A stretch of 25,844 bases of DNA from an uncultured Bacteroidaceae bacterium (GTDB lineage: Bacteria > Bacteroidota > Bacteroidia > Bacteroidales > Bacteroidaceae): assembly GCA_904501775.1 (NCBI GenBank), contig CAJGCJ010000016.1, positions 1 to 25,844 on the forward strand. The letters are read 5' to 3'. Under the pieces are notes generated by a model. It did not search any database. It was not told the origin of the DNA and saw nothing but the letters and a program-made list of their open reading frames with translations. Shown here one piece after another: positions 1 through 6,212 of the stretch (position 1 is its first letter; every line of letters begins with the position of its first letter). The position numbers and the translations under genes were made by a program.

Positions 1-1
1 A

Positions 2-109
2 AACAAAGATATAAGCACTAATCGTTCATTCTCGCTTTCTGTTGGCTTTGCCTTCAATTTCTCGCCACGACAAAGTTCAAATAAATTTGACTTTGTTCGT
101 TTGGCTTAA
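2..109 (+). other. Open reading tail at left edge, possibly a repeat rather than a gene
   Basis: Reading from base 2, frame is open to a TAA at 107-109, giving a 35-residue tail that ends KFDFVRLA. It could be the C-terminus of a protein that starts outside the window. However, the last third is a DNA palindrome (70-96), and the opposite strand is also open from about base 106 to the edge, which suggests a repeated non-coding element instead. No function is assigned. Confidence 0.2.
70..96. repeat. Imperfect inverted repeat (hairpin)
   Basis: The arm ACAAAGTTCAAAT (70-82) pairs with ATTTGACTTTGT (85-96), with one bulged T and a two-base loop. It lies just before the stop of the open tail at 107-109. 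It could act as a transcription terminator for whatever lies to the left, though no T-run follows, or be part of a dispersed repeat. Confidence 0.4.
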
Positions 110-202
110 CGAAATTGTTCGATAATTGCCATTTTCCTTGTTCAGCAAAATTCCACTTGGAAACACTAATTTTTGCAGTTCTTAGCAATAGATATTACTC
201 AG

Positions 203-234
203 TTTGCATTTTAGTAAATAAATATCTACTTTTG
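203..234 (+). promoter_or_regulatory. Bacteroidetes-type promoter of the mrr gene
   Basis: TTTG at 203-206 and TACTTTTG at 227-234 match the Bacteroidetes -33/-7 elements (TTTG, TAnnTTTG) with a 20-base spacer. Transcription would begin near base 240, about 15 bases before the ATG at 255, which supports that start codon. Confidence 0.6.
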
Positions 235-254
235 AAAAACAAATTCACAGAAAT

Positions 255-1181
255 ATGGTACCAAAATTTGAGGAATTCTTCTATCCATGTCTTAAATGCT
301 TAAGTGATGGCAATGTTCACACTCAAGAGACATTAAGGAATTACGTTATTGATTATTTTCAATTATCAGAAACTGATATAAACACCCTTATCAAAAGCGG
401 AAAGAAAACACAAGTTTCTGATAAGACAAGTTGGACTGTGTCATATTTTCAACAAGCAAAGTTAATAGATTCACCACAAAGAGGAAGATATCAAATAAAT
501 GATTTTGGAAGAAAATTTTTATCTGAACATAAAATTGGTTTCAATAAGGCAGACTTATTAACCATACCTGCATTCTCCTCATTTGCGGCTGGTAATAAAG
601 ACAGAAACGCGAAGAAAACATTATCTACTGAAAGCAAGAACGAGTCATTCACTGACGGAACTCCAACAGACCTTATTGACAATGCTTATTCTCAGATAAA
701 CAATAATTTAGCAAAAGATTTATTAGCAAAGGTTTTGGAGATGTCGCCTGTGTTTTTTGAGAAATTAGTGGTTGAATTACTTGTAAAGATGGGATATGGA
801 GGTAGTTTTGAGGATGCAGCAGGCGTTACTCAATACTCACGAGATGAAGGAATCGACGGTTTTATAAAAGAAGATAAATTAGGGCTTGACACTATATATA
901 TTCAAGCAAAGCGATGGGATAAGGGTCCTGTTGGAAGTAAAGAGATACAAGCTTTTGCTGGCGCATTAGATATGAAGTATCATGCATCAAAGGGCGTGTT
1001 CATAACCACATCATCATTTACTGAAGGTGCTAAGAAATGCGTAAAAGATGCAAAATCAACAAAAATTGTTTTGATTGATGGTGAGCAATTATGCAAATAT
1101 ATGATTGAATACAATTTAGGAGTGTCTACTCGCCAAACGTACGAAATAAAGCAAGTTGATAGAGATTATTTTGAGGAATAG
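255..1181 (+). CDS. mrr: Mrr-family restriction endonuclease (type IV-like)
   Basis: Predicted Mrr-type endonuclease of 308 residues. Residues 1-92 look like the Mrr N-terminal winged-helix DNA-binding domain. Residues 153-285 are the Mrr catalytic domain of the PD-(D/E)xK superfamily: FFEKLVVELLVKMGY (167-181) starts the fold, Asp201 lies in DEGIDG, and Gln217-Ala-Lys219 forms the QxK active-site motif followed by RW. Mrr enzymes typically cut foreign DNA carrying modified bases and need no partner methyltransferase; none is visible nearby, so a type IV role is inferred. The start at 255 sits 20 bases after a good -7 box. The gene is markedly AT-rich (18 of 60 bases are G or C at 661-720, against 33 of 60 at 19501-19560), suggesting recent acquisition. 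Only 4 bases separate its stop from that of a leftward gene remnant. Confidence 0.88.
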   Translation: MVPKFEEFFYPCLKCLSDGNVHTQETLRNYVIDYFQLSETDINTLIKSGKKTQVSDKTSWTVSYFQQAKLIDSPQRGRYQINDFGRKFLSEHKIGFNKADLLTIPAFSSFAAGNKDRNAKKTLSTESKNESFTDGTPTDLIDNAYSQINNNLAKDLLAKVLEMSPVFFEKLVVELLVKMGYGGSFEDAAGVTQYSRDEGIDGFIKEDKLGLDTIYIQAKRWDKGPVGSKEIQAFAGALDMKYHASKGVFITTSSFTEGAKKCVKDAKSTKIVLIDGEQLCKYMIEYNLGVSTRQTYEIKQVDRDYFEE

Positions 1182-1185
1182 TGGA

Positions 1186-1473
1186 CTATAAGGCAATATG
1201 CTTATACTCTACAAAGTCCATAATGCGCTCAAAGTCCTCTATAAACTTGTTTGATAATTTATAAGAGAAGTCGACACAAGGGGGTTGACCCAAAGCCCAC
1301 TTTTAGAACAAGCAACCCCTGTCAGAATACACTCTGGCAGGGGTTGTTCTCTTAGTAAAATGACTTTTGGATCACCCTCTTTTTTTTTTCATTTTTATAA
1401 TTGCTTGAAAATAAGCGTATAATCTTATTGTAAGCTTGTCTTCTTTACTATAATCCCCTCTTCGACAAAGCAT
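1186..1473 (-). pseudogene. Leftward gene interrupted by a palindromic element
   Basis: Reading leftwards from an ATG at 1473-1471, 33 codons are open (starting MLCRRGDYSKEDK) and end at a TGA inside the palindrome at 1281-1378. To the left of the palindrome the same frame resumes with a 30-residue, protein-like tail (CVDFSYKL... to ...KHIAL) ending in TAG at 1188-1186. The two pieces share a reading frame, but the palindrome carries a TGA and a TAA between them. The ATG overlaps the stop of the upstream remnant as TAATG, an arrangement typical of translationally coupled genes. I read this as a short gene broken by an inserted element. Its family is not recognised. The alternative is chance open frames in AT-rich DNA. 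Confidence 0.35.
1281..1378. mobile_element. MITE-like palindromic element
   Basis: A nearly full-length imperfect palindrome of about 98 bases. The inner stem pairs CAACCCCTGTCAGA (1313-1326) with TCTGGCAGGGGTTG (1333-1346) across a 6-base loop, with one G-T pair. The outer ends match as inverted repeats: GGGTTGACCCAAA (from 1282) against CTTTTGGATCACCC (1364-1377), with one gap and one wobble pair. Terminal inverted repeats flanking only a hairpin suggest a miniature inverted-repeat element or an insertion sequence relic. A T-run follows at 1380-1389, so it could also terminate rightward transcription from mrr. No clear target duplication is seen. Confidence 0.5.
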
Positions 1474-1747
1474 TATGCAAATAGTTTGTACAAGAAAGAG
1501 AGTCCTATGGCAGCGAGTATGATAAGGCGGATTGTGAGATTGTTGTTGCAGCCCCCTTTCTTTGGCTGTTTCTTCCTTTCAGGGTATATTGTCGCTATTG
1601 ATTGTCGATGTATTCTTTTGCCTCTGAAAGGCAGCAGTTCTTATTATCTTTATACTCTTTGATGGCCTGTCGGATGCAATTGCTTTTTATAAGGTCGATA
1701 TATTTCTGATTCCCGTTGATTGGGTAATTGTTTATGATACTTATTCT
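1473..1747 (-). pseudogene. Frameshifted remnant of a small L7/L12-like, membrane-anchored protein
   Basis: Leftward frame 1747-1595 encodes 50 open codons without an ATG, including RQAIKEYKDNKNCCLSEAKE. This resembles the helix pair of the ribosomal L7/L12 C-terminal fold (AIK, RE, TG, LKEAK pattern) found in small bacterial proteins. It stops at TAG (1597-1595). A second frame, usable from about 1610 to a TAA at 1475-1473, continues with a Lys-rich linker (KKQPKKGGC) and a hydrophobic helix (IRLIILAAIGLSFLYKLF) like a C-terminal membrane anchor. Together they look like one gene with a lost start and a frameshift. The rest of the gap, 1751-1865, is AT-rich and shows nothing I can name. Confidence 0.4.
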
Positions 1748-1865
1748 TTAAGGGTTACAATGCAATTGTATTATAATTTTGTATTTGTGTTATATGATGT
1801 AAAGATTATTTGATTGCTCTTCAATAGAGCTGTGCGGTCTTCGGTGCAATTTTTGTTTTTTTGCC

Positions 1866-1895
1866 TTTGCCTCTTGTGTTAATTGAGTAACTTTG
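1866..1895 (+). promoter_or_regulatory. Promoter of the TauE/SafE-type permease
   Basis: TTTG (1866-1869), an 18-base spacer and TAACTTTG (1888-1895) match the Bacteroidetes promoter consensus. Transcription would start only a few bases before the ATG at 1909, giving an almost leaderless message. Confidence 0.55.
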
Positions 1896-1908
1896 TGCCT
1901 GTATATAA

Positions 1909-2640
1909 ATGATTGGGCAGGTGCTAACATATTTTTTGATATTCCTATTGGCTATGGGAGGGGCTTTCATCCAGCGGGTGAGTGGCTTTGGGTTCGGTAT
2001 CTTCGTGATGATATTTCTCCCCTATCTGCTCTCGTCCTATGGTGAGGCTACTGCGTTGTCGGGGTTGCTTGCCGGTTCGTCGGCATTGCTCATTGCTGTG
2101 CGTATGTGGCGACGCATTCGTTGGGGTGTAGTGTGGCCTCTGCTTCTGGTCAATGTGGTGGTCTCTGTTGTTGCTATTGAGTTTATGGCGTCGTTGAGCA
2201 ACGACTCGTTGAAGCGTTGCTTTGGTGTGATGTTTATCCTCATTGCGCTCTACTTCTATTTCTTCGACGGCAAGGCAAGGGTGCCTGATGTGTGGTGGTC
2301 TAAGGGTGCGCTGGGTGCATTGAGCGGTGTGATGGGTGGTATGTTTGCTATGCCGGGCCCTGCTCTGGTTCTCTATTGCGTGTCGCACATTAAGAACAAA
2401 TATGAGTATGTGGCGACGCTGCAGGCCTTTTCTGTGCTGCTTAATCTGTTTTATGCACTGCTGAGGGCGCGCGTGGGCTTCCTCACTGACAACACTATTT
2501 TTCTATGGGGCTTGGGTATGTTTGGCGCTGTTGTCGGCACCTTCGCGGGCACAAGATTATTTGAACACATAAGCGCACCTCTGCTAAAGAAGATTGTCTA
2601 TGCGATGCTGTTCATAAGTGGTGCCGTTGCGGTGCTGTAG
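1909..2640 (+). CDS. TauE/SafE (TSUP) family membrane permease
   Basis: Integral inner-membrane protein of 243 residues, a usual length for the TSUP (TauE/SafE, former DUF81) family, which exports or takes up small anions such as sulfite, sulfonates or other sulfur compounds. The N-terminal helix is followed by IQRVSGFGFGIFVMIFLPYL, a glycine- and phenylalanine-rich segment typical of the first half-repeat. A second, similar segment lies around SGVMGGMFAMPGPALVLYCV. About eight hydrophobic helices can be counted. The start at 1909 lies directly after the promoter and just before the first helix. The gene stands alone. The substrate cannot be told from sequence: no sulfur or taurine genes are adjacent. 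Base composition is like the bulk of the window, unlike the AT-rich region before it. Confidence 0.8.
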   Translation: MIGQVLTYFLIFLLAMGGAFIQRVSGFGFGIFVMIFLPYLLSSYGEATALSGLLAGSSALLIAVRMWRRIRWGVVWPLLLVNVVVSVVAIEFMASLSNDSLKRCFGVMFILIALYFYFFDGKARVPDVWWSKGALGALSGVMGGMFAMPGPALVLYCVSHIKNKYEYVATLQAFSVLLNLFYALLRARVGFLTDNTIFLWGLGMFGAVVGTFAGTRLFEHISAPLLKKIVYAMLFISGAVAVL

Positions 2641-2678
2641 GGTTTCTGTTTCTTTTTTTTTCTGTTATTTTGTGTCGG

Positions 2679-2732
2679 CCGGTAAAATTTCCCGGTAAAA
2701 ATTTTGCTTTTTTATGTAAACCGCTATATTTG
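2679..2732 (+). promoter_or_regulatory. Promoter of the lipoprotein gene with a tandem direct repeat
   Basis: TTTG (2703-2706), an 18-base spacer and TATATTTG (2725-2732) form a consensus promoter. Overlapping its upstream edge are two copies of CCGGTAAAAWTTT, at 2679-2690 and 2692-2705, with the second running into the -33 element. Their position suits an operator. The promoter lies downstream of an in-frame ATG at 2670, which argues that translation begins at 2799 instead. Confidence 0.5.
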
Positions 2733-2798
2733 CAGTTGAGACGATTTGTGAGGGTGAGAGTGTGCTTGTATATTATAAAACCTCTAAATATTACAGCT

Positions 2799-3656
2799 AT
2801 GAAGAAGTCACTCACTGCCATGGTATCGGCAATATCTGTGCTATGCCTTGTTTTATATTCTGTTTCGTGTTCGCAAGCGGGTCTTAAGAATGAGCTGACC
2901 AAGTATTATCAGTCGGAGTGGAGCCGTCTTGCCGACAATTATTCATTTGCACATTTTAAATCAAAGGTTCTTGTCTACATGGAGGCAATGGAGAATTGTC
3001 CCTATGCTGCCGCTACCGAGCGCGATGCCGTTGCCGAGAAACTTGCTCAGGAGTATTGCGCCAACAGTTTCTATACCGACCTCGCCGATGTGGTGTATCC
3101 TTTCTTCGAGGAACGTCTGTCGGTGGTAGAATTCAAGAAGATAAATGCCGCTATAAAGGATGAGGCTCCTTTGGCTATAATGAGAAAGATTGACGCCGTG
3201 ATGCAACGCGAGTTCTCGGGTATCGTTAACGTGGGTATAAGCTCGGCTGTTGCTGATATAATGAATGGCGAGACTCCTATGATGCCCTCATTGCCCGAGG
3301 ATGTTGCCGAGGGCTATCTCCCGGCAATGGAGCGTTTCTACGATATCTCGGGTCGCAGAATCATTACCGAGAAGCGTTTCTCTTCGGTTAAGGAGATGAT
3401 TAGCCAAGAGGCTTCAGAGAGTCAGGTGTTTGCTGATAATTTCTTCGAGTATCTGGGCAGTGCAACTCCCGTTATGATGTGTATTGCCATGCAGGAGAGC
3501 GTGGGTATCGAGGAGCTGAATATGTTGATTGAGATTTTTGAACGCCCCGAGTTCGGCAAGTTGAAAGAGGCTAATATCGAGCTTTCCAACGATATTGCGA
3601 GTGCCAATAAGGAGGTTGATGAGAAGTTTGACAAGTGGCTTAAGTCTAAGATTTGA
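2799..3656 (+). CDS. Exported DUF2059-like protein, probable lipoprotein
   Basis: Protein of 285 residues of unknown function. It starts with a basic, hydrophobic signal (MKKSLTAMVSAISVLCLVLY) ending near SVSC, so Cys24 may be lipidated, although the residue three places before it is Ser rather than the usual Leu. The mature part is helical and appears to hold two related segments: VVYPFFEERLSVVEFKKINA and the region around ESVGIEELNMLIEIFERPEF followed by GKL. Both recall the DUF2059 pattern (acidic-aromatic helix, EEL, F...P.G.K). A longer frame opens at 2670, but that ATG lies before the promoter, so I chose 2799. A strong terminator follows. It sits between a permease and a TonB-dependent receptor with no sign of co-transcription. 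Confidence 0.6.
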   Translation: MKKSLTAMVSAISVLCLVLYSVSCSQAGLKNELTKYYQSEWSRLADNYSFAHFKSKVLVYMEAMENCPYAAATERDAVAEKLAQEYCANSFYTDLADVVYPFFEERLSVVEFKKINAAIKDEAPLAIMRKIDAVMQREFSGIVNVGISSAVADIMNGETPMMPSLPEDVAEGYLPAMERFYDISGRRIITEKRFSSVKEMISQEASESQVFADNFFEYLGSATPVMMCIAMQESVGIEELNMLIEIFERPEFGKLKEANIELSNDIASANKEVDEKFDKWLKSKI

Positions 3657-3677
3657 TATATCTTATATATAATGTAT

Positions 3678-3714
3678 AACAGGGTCGCGCTTTAGTGTGC
3701 TACCCTGTTTTTTT
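3678..3714 (+). terminator. Rho-independent terminator after the lipoprotein gene
   Basis: AACAGGGT (3678-3685) pairs with ACCCTGTT (3702-3709). An inner GCGC/GTGC match continues the stem. A run of seven T follows at 3708-3714, 22 bases after the stop codon. Confidence 0.8.
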
Positions 3715-3782
3715 GTGTATATGCTACCTGTGAACCACAATATCCGACTATGTAATTCAGTGTTTTTAACAAAAAATTGTAA

Positions 3783-3813
3783 TTGTGTATCTCTGTTTGT
3801 TAATGTATTTTTG
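3783..3813 (+). promoter_or_regulatory. Promoter of the TonB-dependent receptor gene
   Basis: TTG (3783-3785), a 20-base spacer and TATTTTTG (3806-3813) fit the Bacteroidetes consensus. The predicted start of transcription is near 3819, so an ATG at 3785 cannot be used and the ATG at 3839 is preferred. Confidence 0.5.
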
Positions 3814-3838
3814 CATCCGAAAAAATATTTGGTCTGAT

Positions 3839-6133
3839 ATGAGATTATTTTTAACACATTTGTTTTTATTGTTTTCAGTTACTCTCTTTGCCAACAGCTT
3901 TGTAATCAGGGAGGGTAATATGATTTCGGGTCATGTTATTGAGGCCGATACCGAAGAAGATATACCTTTCGCATCTGTCCTTATCCTTGAGACCGGCGAT
4001 GGTGTGAGCAGTAACGAGAATGGACAGTTTGAATTCCGTAACATAAAGCCGGGAAAGTACTCTCTGCGCGTGTCGGCTGTTGGTTATATCACACAGACGA
4101 AAGAGGTTGTAGTGAGCAAGGATTATGTGGCTGTTGTCCATTTCAAGATGAAAGAGGAGGCTATGTTCATAAACGAGGTGGTGGTGTCGGCCAACAGAAA
4201 TGAGGTGCGTCGACAGGATGCCCCCGTTGTGGTGAATGTGATAAGTCCGAGACTGTTCGAGCAGGTGAACTCGACCGACCTGTCGAAGAGCCTTAACTAT
4301 GTTCCGGGGTTGCGTGTCGAGAACAACTGTCAGAACTGTGGTTTCCCTCAGGTGAGAATAAACGGTCTCGAGGGTCCCTATTCGCAGGTGCTTATAAACA
4401 GCCGTCCCATAATAAGCGCGTTGAGCGGTGTGTATGGGCTTGAGCAGATTCCTGTAAATATGATTGAGAGGGTAGAGGTCGTTCGTGGTGGCGGCTCAGC
4501 GCTTTTCGGTGCAAATGCAGTAGGCGGTACAATAAACATCATAACAAAAGACCCTGTAGACAACTCGTTCCAAGTATCGGGTAATTTCAACAACTACAGC
4601 GGAAAGAGTTGGGAGCAGTATATGGGTGCTAATGCTTCGCTGGTCTCTAAAGACCACTCGTACGGCATAGCGGTGTACGAGAGTTATCGCAACAGAAATC
4701 CCTACGACCACGACGGAGACGGTTTTTCGGAGTTGGGTAAGATTAATATAAACACCTTTGGTCTGCGCACCTATTACCGTCCCACTTCGAATCGGCGCAT
4801 CAACCTCGAGTACCACACAACAAATGAGACACGCAGGGGTGGCAACAGGTTCGAATTCCAGCCCCACGAGGCTGACATTACCGAGCAGACAAAGCATATC
4901 ATAAACAGTGGTGGTGCGTCGTACGATATCTCGTGGAACGAGTTCCGCAACCGTCTCTCGTTCTTTGCATCGGTGCAGCACATCGACCGCGAGAGCTACT
5001 ACGGTGCCCAGCGCGACCCTAACGCTTATGGCAAGACCGACGACATTACATGGGTGACCGGTGCTACATACATGGCAATGATGAACGAGTGCCTTTTTGC
5101 GCCTGCCACATTCACCGGCGGTGTCGAGTTCCAAGAGAATCGTCTGCACGATATAATGACGGGCTATAACCGCGATATGAGACAGAATGTACGCATCGCG
5201 AGTGCCTATGTACAGAACGAGTGGGATATGCGCCTGTTCGCATTGCTGGTGGGTGCACGTGTCGACAAGCATAACCTTATAGACAATCCCATTGTGAGTC
5301 CGCGTGTCAACCTTCTATATAAGCCTTCTACCGCTTTTCAGGCGCGTCTTACCTATTCAACGGGTTTCCGTGCGCCGCAGGCCTATGACGAGGATTTGCA
5401 CGTTACAGCGGTAGGTGGCGAAGGTGTGCAGATTTCGCTTGCCGATAACCTTAAAGAGGAACGTTCGAACAGTTTTAGCGGCTCGGTCGACTGGACTACG
5501 ATGCTTGGACACTGGCAGACAAACATTCTGCTTGAGGGTTTCTATACTGCTCTCAACGATGTCTTTGTGCTCGAGGATATCGGTGCCAACAGCGAGGGCT
5601 TCATGATGAAGGAGCGCCGTAACGGTAGCGGAGCCCGCGTATATGGTGCTAATATCGAGGCTAAGATTGCTCACGGCAAGGATGTGTCGTTGCAGATGGG
5701 TATAACAGCACAGCAGAGCCGTTACAACAATCCCGAGGTGTGGACCGAGGTGGATGGCGTGGAACTTACTACACGAAGAATGCCGCGTACTCCCGATTTC
5801 TATGGCTACTTCACGCTGGGGTCGCAGCTCTTCACCAATTTCAATATGTCACTTTCGGGTACATACACAGGCGAGATGATAGTACCCCACTATGCCGGAT
5901 ATATACAGAGCGACCGCATGGAGAAGACCCCTTCGTTCTTCGATTTGGGAGTCAAGTTCGACTATACATTTATCCTGCGCGACCACTTATCGTTGCAGTT
6001 TAATGCCGGTGTGCAGAATATATTCGACAGTTTCCAGAGCGACCTCGACAAGGGTGAGTTCCGCGATTCGGGTTACTTCTATGGCCCCACTGCACCCCGT
6101 ACATTCTTCATCGGTTTCAAGATAGGCAGTTGA
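3839..6133 (+). CDS. TonB-dependent outer membrane receptor
   Basis: Outer membrane active-transport receptor of 764 residues. A signal peptide (1-19) is followed by a carboxypeptidase-regulatory-like beta domain (about 28-105: ISGHVIEADTEEDIPFASV, FEFRNIKPGKYSLRVSAVGY), a TonB-box-like EVVVSA (113-118), a plug domain (about 125-237: VPGLRVENN, RINGLEGPY, VEVVRGGGSALFGANAVGG) and a C-terminal beta barrel closing with YGPTAPRTFFIGFKIG. The length and absence of an adjacent SusD gene separate it from SusC-type glycan importers; it resembles receptors for iron chelates, haem or cobalamin. The plug carries a Cys164-Gln-Asn-Cys167 pair. The ligand is not determinable here. Translation is placed at 3839 because the promoter lies downstream of the first in-frame ATG. 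The gene is monocistronic, closed by a perfect hairpin. Confidence 0.85.
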   Translation: MRLFLTHLFLLFSVTLFANSFVIREGNMISGHVIEADTEEDIPFASVLILETGDGVSSNENGQFEFRNIKPGKYSLRVSAVGYITQTKEVVVSKDYVAVVHFKMKEEAMFINEVVVSANRNEVRRQDAPVVVNVISPRLFEQVNSTDLSKSLNYVPGLRVENNCQNCGFPQVRINGLEGPYSQVLINSRPIISALSGVYGLEQIPVNMIERVEVVRGGGSALFGANAVGGTINIITKDPVDNSFQVSGNFNNYSGKSWEQYMGANASLVSKDHSYGIAVYESYRNRNPYDHDGDGFSELGKININTFGLRTYYRPTSNRRINLEYHTTNETRRGGNRFEFQPHEADITEQTKHIINSGGASYDISWNEFRNRLSFFASVQHIDRESYYGAQRDPNAYGKTDDITWVTGATYMAMMNECLFAPATFTGGVEFQENRLHDIMTGYNRDMRQNVRIASAYVQNEWDMRLFALLVGARVDKHNLIDNPIVSPRVNLLYKPSTAFQARLTYSTGFRAPQAYDEDLHVTAVGGEGVQISLADNLKEERSNSFSGSVDWTTMLGHWQTNILLEGFYTALNDVFVLEDIGANSEGFMMKERRNGSGARVYGANIEAKIAHGKDVSLQMGITAQQSRYNNPEVWTEVDGVELTTRRMPRTPDFYGYFTLGSQLFTNFNMSLSGTYTGEMIVPHYAGYIQSDRMEKTPSFFDLGVKFDYTFILRDHLSLQFNAGVQNIFDSFQSDLDKGEFRDSGYFYGPTAPRTFFIGFKIGS

Positions 6134-6150
6134 TTCCGGTAGGCTGTATA

Positions 6151-6197
6151 AAGAATCCGTCTGACAATGCAAATGCGTTGTCAGACGGATTCTTTTG
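6151..6197. terminator. Bidirectional terminator between convergent genes
   Basis: A perfect 17-bp stem, AAGAATCCGTCTGACAA (6151-6167) with its complement at 6178-6194, closes a 10-base loop. On the + strand the right arm runs into TTTT. On the other strand it ends in a short TTCTTT. It separates the rightward receptor gene from the leftward eight-gene unit and can serve both. Confidence 0.85.
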
Positions 6198-6212
6198 TTG
6201 CTTATCGATCTC

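Noticed and set aside
115..303. A 62-codon rightward open frame before and overlapping the start of mrr
   Set aside because: It overlaps the mrr promoter and start in another frame, its residues look like translated AT-rich spacer, and no domain is visible.
1281..1390. The palindrome and T-run as only a simple mrr terminator
   Set aside because: The distance of 100 bases from the mrr stop and the extended inverted ends favour a mobile-element origin, although a terminator role as well remains possible.
2670..2798. N-terminal extension of the lipoprotein gene from an ATG at 2670
   Set aside because: The ATG lies upstream of a consensus promoter (2703-2732), and the extension would bury the signal peptide that starts at 2799.
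3785..3838. N-terminal extension of the TonB receptor from an ATG at 3785
   Set aside because: The region overlaps the promoter, and a clean signal peptide begins at 3839.
4496..5272. A 258-codon leftward open frame opposite the TonB receptor
   Set aside because: It is fully antisense to a well-supported gene, and its residues show no domain; long antisense frames are common opposite coding DNA of this composition.
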